Source: Blastomonas ursincola (GTDB lineage: Bacteria > Pseudomonadota > Alphaproteobacteria > Sphingomonadales > Sphingomonadaceae). Taken from it: DNA of 64,000 nt. The translations under genes and the position numbers were made by a program. Positions 36,129 to 47,017 of the stretch are shown here, piece by piece; position 1 is the stretch's first letter, and each line of letters begins with the position of its first letter. Location of the stretch: NCBI RefSeq assembly GCF_013607875.1, contig NZ_VDES01000001.1, forward strand, positions 1,034,063-1,098,062, in the 5' to 3' direction. Under the pieces are notes generated by a model. That model saw nothing but the letters and a program-made list of their open reading frames with translations. It had not been told where the DNA came from and did no database searches.

Positions 36129-37261
36129 GCCACCGCGGCCTCGCTCGCAATCCTGCGATGGATGGCGACCAGCTCTCCGGCTGACAGCGCCCGCTCCTCC
36201 TCCATCGCGAATTCACGAACCGCGCCGAGGCACTGGCGGAGTTCGCCCGCATCGGCCTCGATCCCCTGCTCGCGCAGCACATATCGGATCGCTTCGGTCC
36301 CCGAATGCTTGCCGATGACGATCTTTCTGGTGCCGCCGACCTCGGCCGGGTCGAATGGCTCGAAGGTATTCGCGTTGCGGACCACGCCCTTGACGTGAAT
36401 TCCGGATTCATGGGCGAACACGTTGTCCCCGACAACCGGATGCCATGGCGGCGGCGCATGGCCGGTCGCCCGCGCCAGCAAGTCGCTCAGAGCCTTGAGC
36501 TGGGTGAGGTCCAGACCCAGATCCACGCCGTGAAAGTCGCGCAGGCACAGGGCAACCTGGGCAATGTCGGCCATTCCGGCGCGTTCGCCGATCGCATTGA
36601 CCGTGGCATGGAAATAGCGAGCCCCCGCCTCGAGACCGGCCAGCGTATTGGCCGTGGCCAGACCGTAATCGTTATGGGCATGGCATTGCAGGTCGATCGG
36701 CACCGCCTTCGCGATGCTCGCCACCACCGCCGCGTACCGGCTCGGTGAAAGAATGCCGATCGTGTCGGAAAGCCGAAGTCGGTCCGCGCCCGCGTCCTTC
36801 ACCGCGCCGGCATAGTCGATCAGAAACGAGGGGTCGGTCCGCCCGACATCCTCTGCGCTGATCGACACAAAGGCCCCGCGATCCTTCGCGACGCCGATCA
36901 GTGTCCTGGCCTGCTCGACCAGCCAGCCGCGGTCACGCCCGACACTGTGCTTCAGATGCACGTCCGAGGCCGGCAGGCCGATGTGGATCGCACGAAAACC
37001 CAGGTCCAGCGACTGCACCACATCGTCCAGCTTCCCCCGGTTCCAGCCGATCAGCATCAGGTCGGAGCCGCGTTCGAGCAACTCCCGGATGACGGCAAGC
37101 TCGCTGCCCCCCATGGCGGGAATGCCGACTTCCATCCAGCGCACGCCCAGCGCACGCAAAGCCGTGAAGATGGCGATCTTGGTATCACGACCGAATGCAA
37201 CGCCTGGGGATTGCTCTCCGTCCCGAAGCGTCGTGTCCTCATATACAATATCGTTGCGCAC
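36125..37261 (-). CDS. Homocitrate synthase-like enzyme, probable 2-phosphonomethylmalate synthase
   Basis: A 378-residue DRE-TIM metallolyase-superfamily enzyme. Motifs: DTTLRDGEQSPG (9-20), SAEDVGRTD (135-143), CHAHNDYGLATAN (193-205), GERAG (225-229) and the C-terminal HESGIHVKG. The closest general type is NifV homocitrate synthase. There are no nitrogenase genes here, and the operon partners are PEP mutase and a LeuCD-like dehydratase. In FR-900098, phosphinothricin and pantaphos pathways an enzyme of this type condenses phosphonopyruvate with acetyl-CoA, pulling the unfavourable PEP mutase reaction forward. Start is GTG at 37261 with GGGAG about ten bases upstream. First gene of the operon. 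Confidence 0.87.
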   Translation of the reverse strand: MRNDIVYEDTTLRDGEQSPGVAFGRDTKIAIFTALRALGVRWMEVGIPAMGGSELAVIRELLERGSDLMLIGWNRGKLDDVVQSLDLGFRAIHIGLPASDVHLKHSVGRDRGWLVEQARTLIGVAKDRGAFVSISAEDVGRTDPSFLIDYAGAVKDAGADRLRLSDTIGILSPSRYAAVVASIAKAVPIDLQCHAHNDYGLATANTLAGLEAGARYFHATVNAIGERAGMADIAQVALCLRDFHGVDLGLDLTQLKALSDLLARATGHAPPPWHPVVGDNVFAHESGIHVKGVVRNANTFEPFDPAEVGGTRKIVIGKHSGTEAIRYVLREQGIEADAGELRQCLGAVREFAMEEERALSAGELVAIHRRIASEAAVA

Positions 37262-37353
37262 CAGCCATTGCTCCCGTCAATACGGTTAGCCATATTTCGT
37301 ACTATGGATCGACTCTTATTGAGAAATACCCTGATGATTCGAGTAACACTTTA

Positions 37354-37382
37354 AGTGTCCTTCAAATCGGATAATTTGTCAA
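37354..37382 (-). promoter_or_regulatory. Possible sigma-70-type promoter of the phosphonate operon
   Basis: On the minus strand TTGACA (37377-37382) is followed after 17 bases by GACACT (37354-37359), about 95 bases before the first gene. The -35 is perfect and the -10 weak. The whole 327-base interval 37262-37588 is AT-rich and holds no supported gene; an ATGATTGAA sequence near 37423 resembles the ATGATTCAA piece in the other promoter region of the cluster. Confidence 0.3.
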
Positions 37383-37588
37383 ACGAATGCGAAAAAGCAA
37401 TATTGGCGTTTAATACCGTTTAATGATTGAACGTACTTGACAACGCTCGAAATATGCCAAGTTACGGCGGAAACGGTTCTGAAATGATGTGAAGCATCTT
37501 GCGCGATGGCTGGCCATGCGATTTGTCGGCAAAGGGCTGGCTTGCCCGGCCCTGCTGCGGAGAGGCAACGCGTCGCAGCGATACAGGT

Positions 37589-38935
37589 TCAGGCGGCGCG
37601 GATCTGCTCGACGAAATGGCTGCTTTCGGCGGCCAGCTGGCGGGCCCCGTCGAACACGCGCTTGGCAATGCCGAGCATGGCTTCCGCCCTTTCCGCAGCG
37701 CTCTGAGCAATGCCGTTGATCGCATCGGCATCCACGCCTGTCGCCCGGCTGGCGTCATGGGTTTGCGCGGCGTTGAAGGCGATCAGCTGCGTCGCCGATC
37801 GTTGCAGGGCAACCGCGCCCTGAATTTCGGCCGAGTTCGAGGCGATGCGCGCAATCGCGGTTTCGACGCGAGCATGGCCGCAAGACACTTCGTCGACCGC
37901 ATTCCCGATTTCATCGACATAGGCACGGATGCGATTGGCGGCGATGGCGGTCTGATGCGACAGTTGCTTGATTTCACCGGCGACCACGGCAAAACCGCGC
38001 CCAGCGTCGCCTGCGCGCGCAGCTTCGATCGTCGCGTTGAGCGCCAGCAGGTTCACCTGACGCGAGATTTCGCCAATCAGGTCGATCACCGATTCGATCG
38101 ATGCCGCCGAGACGCGCAGATCGGCAGTACGGGCGCTGCCTGCCGTTACGAGCGCGACCGCCTCGTTTCCGGCCTCACGCGCCTCGTCCGTCCGGGCGGC
38201 AATGGAGTCGAGCGCATCTGCAAGTTCGCGGCCTCTACCAGCAATTTCCTCCATATGCGTACTGGTCTGTACGGCCGCAGTGGCAACGGCGGCAGCGCGG
38301 GTGCTGACCTGGGTCGACCTCTCCGCCACCTGGGCAGCGTCGTTTTCCAGCATGCTCGACAGCTTGTCCATCATCTGGCCCAGAGCCGCAACTTCGCGTT
38401 CGAAACGCTCTGCAGCAGCCTCGATCTGGTCGGCGCGCGCGACCCTGTGGCGGGCCCTATGCCCCTCCCATTCGCCCGCGAGCAGCGCCAGTCGGCGGTT
38501 GGTCAGCACGCCAAACAATCGATGACCCTGCAGGATCATCATGCCTTCGGTTCCTCGGCCGACCCGATATTGCTCCAGGGCCGCACCGATCGACTGCGCG
38601 ACATCGGCCTTCGGGCAATCGCGAATGTGCGACCTCAGGTCGCCCCCATAAGCCGGATTGCGCAGCAGGGCATGGCCATAGGGGTTGAGCAGCAGGCGGC
38701 GCATATCACGCTCGAAAATGGCACCGCACGGTCGACCCGCTGCGTCGAGCACCGGCAGCAATCGCAAGTCTGGATTGGCCTGAAAGCGGTCGATCACACT
38801 GACCAGCGTGTCGCCGTGCAGGATATGTGGCGGCTCGCGATCTGCCGCCGACAGCCAGTCGCCGATCCTATCCGATCGCGCATCTGCCCCGGATGACCCG
38901 GCGGAGGAAGAAAAGGCGGATGGCGACTGCATCAT
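37589..38935 (-). CDS. Soluble methyl-accepting chemotaxis-type protein with N-terminal CBS-like pair
   Basis: A protein of about 448 residues without membrane segments. The N-terminal ~150 residues resemble CBS-type ligand-binding repeats ([36 protein letters not shown]). The C-terminal ~270 residues are a long helical MCP signalling domain, whose hairpin tip is seen in [32 protein letters not shown]. It would relay a cytoplasmic signal to a CheA-type kinase or other partner. ATG 38935 is used; the next codon is also ATG, and a TTG further upstream is possible. It is upstream of the phosphonate operon on the same strand, with 327 bases between, so probably a separate unit. Confidence 0.8.
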   Translation of the reverse strand: MMQSPSAFSSSAGSSGADARSDRIGDWLSAADREPPHILHGDTLVSVIDRFQANPDLRLLPVLDAAGRPCGAIFERDMRRLLLNPYGHALLRNPAYGGDLRSHIRDCPKADVAQSIGAALEQYRVGRGTEGMMILQGHRLFGVLTNRRLALLAGEWEGHRARHRVARADQIEAAAERFEREVAALGQMMDKLSSMLENDAAQVAERSTQVSTRAAAVATAAVQTSTHMEEIAGRGRELADALDSIAARTDEAREAGNEAVALVTAGSARTADLRVSAASIESVIDLIGEISRQVNLLALNATIEAARAGDAGRGFAVVAGEIKQLSHQTAIAANRIRAYVDEIGNAVDEVSCGHARVETAIARIASNSAEIQGAVALQRSATQLIAFNAAQTHDASRATGVDADAINGIAQSAAERAEAMLGIAKRVFDGARQLAAESSHFVEQIRAA

Positions 38936-39203
38936 ACCCGAACAAATTATCGGAATCGTAGTAAACAAGCGCTTAAATATTTGTTACACTTTGAAGACAT
39001 GGCAAAAATGTTCGTGCACCATGCTTCGGGTCGACCCGAACCGCTAACCGGGACTTTACCCATAGATGGATTCGAAAACATCCTGCCCGCCGAGACGCTG
39101 ATCGTCGTAGGGGCGGGCATCCAGCGCTCGCACGCTTGCATGCCTGGCTCTTCCCCCGGCGCGCGGCAAGCCCGATGGAACCATGGGGTCGACGATCGCT
39201 GCT
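38936..39203. other. Intergenic region, no firm gene
   Basis: A + strand frame from 38999 reads MAKMFVHHASGRPEPL and continues into sequence antisense to the YeeE/YedE gene. Its first ~45 codons look protein-like but match nothing I know. It may be a gene remnant. Confidence 0.35.
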
Positions 39204-40166
39204 TCAGGCAGCCAGTTTCGTGTTTGCGCGGGCGCCGAGCCAGGCGGCAGATTGCAGCGCCAGCAGAACCGTTACCGACATCACCAGATAGGCGACAAGG
39301 CCGCTCAGAGTGCCCGATGGGATCGCCGCCAGCAGCAGCGTGTCATTGCCCCCAGGGATGAGCGATGCGCCAAGCGCCATCACTACACCACCGGCCAGCG
39401 ACCGGGCCAGATCCGCCAGGCGGGGCGGCGTGTACACGAACGAGCGCGCAAGGAGGCCCGAGACCAGCGCGCCGCCCAGCAACGCGACGGCTGGCGCAAA
39501 GGCGCGGGCATCGCTGTGCATCTCCATCTGCCCGCGTCGCACGATGGCGCGCACCGCATCCGAATAGGCCCAGTTCGGTTCCAGCGCGAAGAGCAGCGCG
39601 CCGCACAGACCCATGGCGAGCATCATCACGCGCGGCCATGCAGGCCTTGCCCGCCCGGGTTCGATGGATCGGCCACGCTCGCGCCAGGCCCAGACCGCCA
39701 GCAGCGCAAAGCCGATGACAAGCGCGATGCCAGGCCACATCGGCGTTGCATGGACATTGCCCAGCGCCGGGCCGGCGGCCAGCAGCGGCTGCCGATCGGC
39801 CAGGGCAAAGCCCAGCGCCAGACCAAAGGGCAAGGCCAGAAAGCGGACCTCGCCCTGTCCGATCCGCGCCAGCGTACCCAGCAGGCAGGCATCGTTGATC
39901 ACCGCGCCCAGCCCTATCAGCACCGCGCCGGACACCAGCGCACCCGAGATCGGCACTTCGGACGCCAGATGGGCCGCAGAGCCGAGCAGCCAGTGCAGCG
40001 GCAACGTGATCGCGCCTGCGATTCCCATCGCGATGACAAAGCCCTGCAGCATGGTGCCGCGCCGATGCAGCAGGATCTCGCGCGAGGCGGTTACCGCGCA
40101 GGTGCTGCTGCCGCCGATCGCCATGCCGACGAGGAACGCGCATATCAGGACCAGGATCAGCAGCAT
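39204..40166 (-). CDS. YeeE/YedE (TsuA-like) family membrane transporter
   Basis: A 320-residue membrane protein with about nine hydrophobic helices. It shows the two internally related halves of the YeeE/YedE family, with the signature cysteine in GGSSTCAVTASRE, a second in NDACLLGTLARIGQGE and a late LIPGGNDTLLL. Members of the family import thiosulfate or handle other sulfur species through paired cysteines. No TusA/TsuB-type partner gene is adjacent here. It is divergent from the nitroreductase gene, with about 220 bases between. Confidence 0.82.
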   Translation of the reverse strand: MLLILVLICAFLVGMAIGGSSTCAVTASREILLHRRGTMLQGFVIAMGIAGAITLPLHWLLGSAAHLASEVPISGALVSGAVLIGLGAVINDACLLGTLARIGQGEVRFLALPFGLALGFALADRQPLLAAGPALGNVHATPMWPGIALVIGFALLAVWAWRERGRSIEPGRARPAWPRVMMLAMGLCGALLFALEPNWAYSDAVRAIVRRGQMEMHSDARAFAPAVALLGGALVSGLLARSFVYTPPRLADLARSLAGGVVMALGASLIPGGNDTLLLAAIPSGTLSGLVAYLVMSVTVLLALQSAAWLGARANTKLAA

Positions 40167-40386
40167 GACGGCTCGCCGGGCCGGGCATCGGCATGAACGG
40201 ACGGTCCATGAACCCTGGCAGCGCCAGATTGCATCGCATCACCCCCCCTTGACGGCATTGTGCAGGTTCGCTGGGAAGGCGGCTCCGGTTTCAGTCGCGC
40301 ACGATTGCAGCCGCTGGCCCGCTCTGGCAAGGCAGGCCCGCGGCCGGGAATGTCCGGCCAATGTTGCCAAACAGGAGGGATGTTTG

Positions 40387-41049
40387 ATGAATGTAGCCGA
40401 AGCCGTCGCCACGCGCAGGTCGATCCGGGCGTTCAAGGATAAACCGGTTCCGCTCGAGACGGTGCGGCGGGTGCTCGAACAGGCACGGATGACGCCTTCG
40501 GGCTGCAACTATCAGCCCTGGGAAGCAACGGTGCTGACCGGAGCGCCGCTCGCCGCGCTGCAGGAACGCCTGCTCGCCAGCCAGCCCGATGATCCGCAGG
40601 AATATGACTTCGCCGCCCCCGGCCAGGTGCCCAAATATCAGGAGCGGCTGTCGAGTCTGGGCAAGGCGATGTACGGCGCGATGGCGGTGGCGCGCGACAA
40701 TTCGGAACAGCGCGCCGATTTCGTCAAGATGAACATGGTCTCGTTCGGCGCACCAGTGTTGCTGCTGTGCCATTTCCCCAAGCTGATGAAGGAACCGCAA
40801 TGGTCCGATTGCGGCATGTGGCTGCAGACGATCATGCTGCTGCTGCGCGGCGAGGGCCTGGACAGCTGTCCGCAGGAATATATGGGCGTCTATGGCCGCA
40901 CGATCAAAGACCATCTGGGGATGGGGGACGACATCCTGCTGTTCTGCGGGCTGGGCATCGGCTGGCGCGATGAAGAGGCACCGGTCAACAATTTCGAGCG
41001 CGAGCGCGTGCCGCTCGACGAGCAGGTTACTTTCCTCGGTTTCGACTGA
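40387..41049 (+). CDS. Nitroreductase-family FMN oxidoreductase
   Basis: A 220-residue FMN-dependent NAD(P)H oxidoreductase. Family features: ATRRSIRAFKDKPV (FMN phosphate site), LEQARMTPSGCNYQPWE, then MWLQTIMLLLRGEGLDSCPQEYMG and the late LFCGLGIGWRDEEAPVN. GGAGG lies upstream of the ATG at 40387. These enzymes reduce nitro groups or quinones; the natural substrate is not evident. It is alone, convergent with the MacB-type permease gene. Confidence 0.9.
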   Translation: MNVAEAVATRRSIRAFKDKPVPLETVRRVLEQARMTPSGCNYQPWEATVLTGAPLAALQERLLASQPDDPQEYDFAAPGQVPKYQERLSSLGKAMYGAMAVARDNSEQRADFVKMNMVSFGAPVLLLCHFPKLMKEPQWSDCGMWLQTIMLLLRGEGLDSCPQEYMGVYGRTIKDHLGMGDDILLFCGLGIGWRDEEAPVNNFERERVPLDEQVTFLGFD

Positions 41050-41079
41050 TCGGGATCGGCGGATCGATGGCGCTGCGGG

Positions 41080-43020
<1,941 letters not shown>

Positions 43021-43040
<20 letters not shown>

Positions 43041-44295
43041 CTTCGTCCGCATCTTCGCTCGGGGTCCTGGGCTTCAGCGACTTGGTACGCACCAGCACCT
43101 TGTCGCCCGGCTTGGTGCCCGACAGGATTTCCGTATAGTCGTCGCCCTCCAGCCCGATCTTCACCTGCTTGCGGACCGGACGATACGGGTCCGTTCCCGC
43201 CAGATAGACGAAATGCCGCGGCGCCTGCTTGCGATCCGGATCGCCCGGCTGCGGCTCCTCCTGCGCCTGACGGTCGGCCGCCTTGGGTCGGAAGCGCAGC
43301 GCACTGGTCGGCACGCGCACCACATTGGCCTTGGCCCCGGTGATGATCTCGACATTCGCGGTCATGCCCGGCAGCAGCTTGCCATCGAGATTGTCGACAT
43401 CGATGATGACGAGATAGCTCACCACATTCTGCGTTTCGACCGGCGCCTTGCGGATCTGGCGGACGCGCGCGCGGAAAACGTCATCGGGATAGCTGTCGAC
43501 CGTGAAGGTCACGTCCTGGCCTTCGCGGATCTGGCCGATATCGGCCTCGTCGACCGAAGCCTCGACCTGCATCTTGGTGATGTCGGCGGCGATCTCGAAC
43601 AGATTGGGCGTCTGGAAGCTTGCAGCCACGGTGGTCCCCGGCTCGACCAGCTTGTTGATGATCACGCCGCTGGCGGGCGCGATGATGACAGTGCGGTTGA
43701 GATCGAGCCGCGCCGAGGAAAGCTCGGCATTGGCCTGACGGATCTGCGCATCGCCGCTCTCGGTCTGTGCGGTGGCGACCTCCAGGGCATTGCGCGCGCT
43801 GTTGAGCCGGGTCTGCGCGGCGTCGAGATTGGCCTTGGACACGAACCCGCGCTCGGCCAGCGATTTCTGCCGCGCGTAATCGCGTTCCTGGATCTGCAAC
43901 TCGGCCCTGGCGCGCGCCACATTGGCGGCGGTCTGCTGCAATCCGGCACGGGCGAGCGCGACCTGCGCCTCGATCTGCTGCACCCGCGCGCGCACCCGGG
44001 TCGGGTCGATCTCGGCGAGCACCTGCCCCTTGGTCACCGGCGAATTGAAATCGACATAGACCTTGGTGATCTGCCCCGACACCTCGGTGCCGACCTTGAT
44101 CGTGTTGAGCGCGCGCACCTTGCCGCTGGCCGAGACCACGCGCTCCACCGATCCGCGCGCCACGGTTTCGCCGAGATATTCGTAATCATGCTGGACCGGG
44201 CGCACGGCCAGATAAGCAACATAGAGAAGGACAAGCGCGATCAGGGCGGACCAGATCTTGTGGCGCCCTATCCATGAACGCAATTTGCTCAGCAT
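43021..44295 (-). CDS. MacA/HlyD-type periplasmic adaptor (membrane fusion protein)
   Basis: A 424-residue adaptor. A single N-terminal membrane helix (IWSALIALVLLYVAYLAV) anchors it. Lipoyl halves follow (SASGKVRALNTIKVGTEVSGQI and the later IIAPASGVIINKLVEPG) around a long coiled-coil hairpin from about residues 100-190. Beta-barrel and membrane-proximal domains complete it, with an acidic C-terminal tail. It links the MacB-type pump to an outer-membrane channel. First gene of the three-gene operon. Confidence 0.92.
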
Positions 44296-44426
44296 CTATA
44301 TTGGCCCCATCCTGCCCTGTACCTGCGAACATAGAAGCTCGTCACGGGCATGGCCAGCGATGATGCGTGAAGATGCGGCACGGAAAAGAAATAGTCGCAT
44401 TGGCCAGGAAATGCCGCGACGTGCGA

Positions 44427-45125
44427 TCAGTCGCCCAGATCGATAGCGATGGGGTCGATGCGGGGCCGGCTTCCCAGGTTGAGGAAATACATCGCGGTCA
44501 TCCACGACACTTCCTCGACAATCCTGTCCTCGTCGAGCAGCGGATCCTCGAGCAGCATCTCGATCGCCGTATAGGTCATCTGCTCGGACAGCCGCACGGC
44601 AGCCTTGAGAGTCTCGATCGGTACTTCGGGATAGATCTGCGCGACATGGCCGACATGCAGGTCGAGCACCTTGTCGCGCGAATCGTTACGGACTTCCTGC
44701 AGCACCGGCACCGAGCGGATCGCGCGCAGGATCCACAGGCCGCCCGGCTGCGCTCGGGTGACCCGGATCAGTTCCTTGCGCAACGCGATGTTCCACGCCA
44801 CGACCTCGTCGAGCGAACGCGAGCCATAGGCCTCGTTGCGCATGAACCTGTCGACAACGGCATCCTGCGCCGCCATCAGCCGCTTGGCGAGTTCGGTCAG
44901 CAGCGCATATTTGTTGGGAAAATAGCGGTAGAGCGCGGGCGGCGTCATCCCCGCGCGTTCGCACACCAGATTGGTGGTCAGCTTTTCGAACCCGACTTCG
45001 GACAGGAGGTCGCCCGCCGTCGCCAGGATCATCTCGAACGTGTCCTTGCCCCGCTGGCGCTGGGGCGTCTTGGTGTCGAGATCAGGCCGCGTGGCCAGCC
45101 TTGTCGAAGATCCTTGGGTGACCAT
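44427..45125 (-). CDS. TetR-family transcriptional regulator
   Basis: A 232-residue repressor-type protein started at ATG 45125. The N-terminal HTH is clear: ILATAGDLLSEVGFEKLTTNLVCERAGMTPPALYRYFPNKYALLTELA. The C-terminal ~140 residues form the ligand and dimer domain. It lies 131 bases upstream of the MacAB-type operon on the same strand, so it may control that operon, and 196 bases from the MHS transporter. Confidence 0.88.
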   Translation of the reverse strand: MVTQGSSTRLATRPDLDTKTPQRQRGKDTFEMILATAGDLLSEVGFEKLTTNLVCERAGMTPPALYRYFPNKYALLTELAKRLMAAQDAVVDRFMRNEAYGSRSLDEVVAWNIALRKELIRVTRAQPGGLWILRAIRSVPVLQEVRNDSRDKVLDLHVGHVAQIYPEVPIETLKAAVRLSEQMTYTAIEMLLEDPLLDEDRIVEEVSWMTAMYFLNLGSRPRIDPIAIDLGD

Positions 45126-45321
45126 CCAGCGTCCATTTGGTTCAACGATGTCAATGTCATAACACCGTGCGATCGGCTCGCAAGCCAAAGCTGGACGGGC
45201 CGCCCCCTGGGTCGGCCGGATGCCAGCCCCATCGCTATGCGGCTCTGCTGCCAAGGCAAGACCAGCGTGCCAGGCGGACCTGACACACTGGTTTGCTGGG
45301 GCGCGACCCTCCAGGGCTATA

Positions 45322-46992
45322 TCAATCGTCGATATTGCGGCGGAAGGTTTCCGGCAGGAAGATCAGGCCAATCACGACCGTCGCCGCTGCCACCACCACC
45401 GGATACCACAGGCCGTAATAGATGTTGCCGGTGGCCGCGACCATCGCGAAGGCCGTGGTGGGCAGGAAACCGCCGAACCAGCCGTTGCCGATATGATAGG
45501 GCAGCGACATCGAGGTGTAGCGGATACGGCTGGGGAAGAGCTCGACCAGCATCGCGGCGATGGGGCCGTAGACCATGGTCACCAGCATTGCCAGTGCCCA
45601 GAGGATCGCTATCACGGCGACCTTGTTGATCTTGGCCGTATCCGCCTTTTCGGGATAGCCCGCCGCGATGAGGCCGGCTTTCAGCTCGTCCTGGAACGCC
45701 TTGATCGCCGCCTTCTTGTCCTCGCCCGACAGCTTGCCGGCATCAGGCGCGGTGAAGGTCTTGTCGCCAATCCTCACCATCGCCACCGTTCCGGCTGCTG
45801 CCTCGGTATTGGCATAGCTGATGCCCGCCTTGGCAAGATAGGTCTTGGCGATATCGCAGCTCGTCGTGTCGAAGCTGTTCTTGCCGACCGGATCGAACTG
45901 GAACGAACACTCGTCCTGGTGCGCGCTGATCGTCACCGGGGCTGAGGCCTGGGCAGCGGCGAGCGCGGGATTGGCGGCCTGGGTCAGCGCGCCGAACAGC
46001 GGGAAGTAGAGCATCGCCGCCAGCGCGCAGCCGCCCAGGATGATCGGCTTGCGGCCGATCTTGTCCGACAGCCAGCCGAAGAAAACGAAGAAGGGCGTGG
46101 CAAGCGCAAGCGCGATCGCGATCAGGATATTGGCGGTGGCGCCATCGACCCGCAGCGTTTTTTCCAGGAAGAACAGCGCATAGAACTGCCCTGCGTACCA
46201 GACCACCGCCTGGCCCGCGACCGCGCCCAGCAGCGCGACCAGCACCCAGCGCAGATTGCCCCATTGGCCGAAGGCTTCGGTCAGCGGCGCCTTAGAAGTG
46301 GTGCCCTCTTCCTTCATCTTCTGGAAGACCGGGCTTTCGTTGAGCTGCAGCCGGATCCACATCGACACCGCGAGCAGCACGATCGAGATCAGGAACGGCA
46401 GACGCCAGCCCCAGGCGGCGAACGCCTCTTCGCCCAGCGCGAAGCGGAAGCCGATGACCACCAGAAGCGCCGCGAACAACCCGAAGGTCGCCGTGGTCTG
46501 GATCCAGCTGGTATAGAGCCCGCGCTTTCCTTCGGGCGCATGTTCGGCGACATAGGTGGCAGCGCCGCCATATTCGCCGCCCAGCGCCAGCCCTTGGGCG
46601 AGGCGCATGAGGATCAGGATGATCGGGGCGGCCACCCCGATCGAGGCATAGCTGGGCAGCAGGCCGACCGCGAAGGTCGAAAGCCCCATGATGCCCATGG
46701 TGACAAGGAACGTGTTCTTGCGCCCGACCAGATCGCCGATCCGGCCGAAGACGAGCGCGCCGAAGGGTCGTACCGCAAAGCCCGCGGCAAAGGCGGCAAG
46801 CGCGAAGATGAAGCCGGTCGTCTCGTTCACGCCCGAGAAGAACTGGGCGGATATGTACGTCGCCAGCAGGCCGTACAGGTAGAAATCATACCATTCGAAC
46901 ACCGTGCCCAGCGAGGAAGCGGCGATGACCATCTTCTCCCCCTGGGTCGCTTGGTGATGCTTGGGTAAAGCATCCTCGTACACCGTAGCCAT
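45322..46992 (-). CDS. MHS-family MFS transporter with large internal loop
   Basis: A 556-residue major facilitator of the metabolite:H+ symporter group, with SSLGTVFEWYDFYLYG at helix 1, RPFGALVFGRIGDLVGRK between helices 2 and 3, and GLALGGEYGGAATYVAEH. Between the two six-helix halves, or just after helix 8, is an inserted stretch of roughly 100 residues with two cysteines (DECSFQF, TSCDIAK) and many Lys/Ala/Asp. Such an insert is unusual for ProP/ShiA-type proteins. ATG 46992 is chosen for the GAGGAG upstream. It follows the porin gene by 25 bases and faces acs, so short organic acids such as acetate are likely substrates. Confidence 0.88.
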   Translation of the reverse strand: MATVYEDALPKHHQATQGEKMVIAASSLGTVFEWYDFYLYGLLATYISAQFFSGVNETTGFIFALAAFAAGFAVRPFGALVFGRIGDLVGRKNTFLVTMGIMGLSTFAVGLLPSYASIGVAAPIILILMRLAQGLALGGEYGGAATYVAEHAPEGKRGLYTSWIQTTATFGLFAALLVVIGFRFALGEEAFAAWGWRLPFLISIVLLAVSMWIRLQLNESPVFQKMKEEGTTSKAPLTEAFGQWGNLRWVLVALLGAVAGQAVVWYAGQFYALFFLEKTLRVDGATANILIAIALALATPFFVFFGWLSDKIGRKPIILGGCALAAMLYFPLFGALTQAANPALAAAQASAPVTISAHQDECSFQFDPVGKNSFDTTSCDIAKTYLAKAGISYANTEAAAGTVAMVRIGDKTFTAPDAGKLSGEDKKAAIKAFQDELKAGLIAAGYPEKADTAKINKVAVIAILWALAMLVTMVYGPIAAMLVELFPSRIRYTSMSLPYHIGNGWFGGFLPTTAFAMVAATGNIYYGLWYPVVVAAATVVIGLIFLPETFRRNIDD

Positions 46993-47017
46993 TGTACCCA
47001 CTCCTCTGCTTGTGTCG

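Noticed and set aside
34330..37261. Leucine biosynthesis (leuA, leuC, leuD) or nitrogenase homocitrate (nifV) operon
   Set aside because: No leuB or nif genes are nearby, and the operon continues directly into a PEP mutase with its full signature motif, so phosphonomethylmalate chemistry explains the set better.
38999..39361. Frame beginning MAKMFVHHASG
   Set aside because: Its second half is antisense to the YeeE/YedE gene and no family is recognisable; at most a remnant.
39183..40196. 337-codon + strand frame
   Set aside because: Antisense to the YeeE/YedE gene, whose membrane helices and cysteine motifs are clear.
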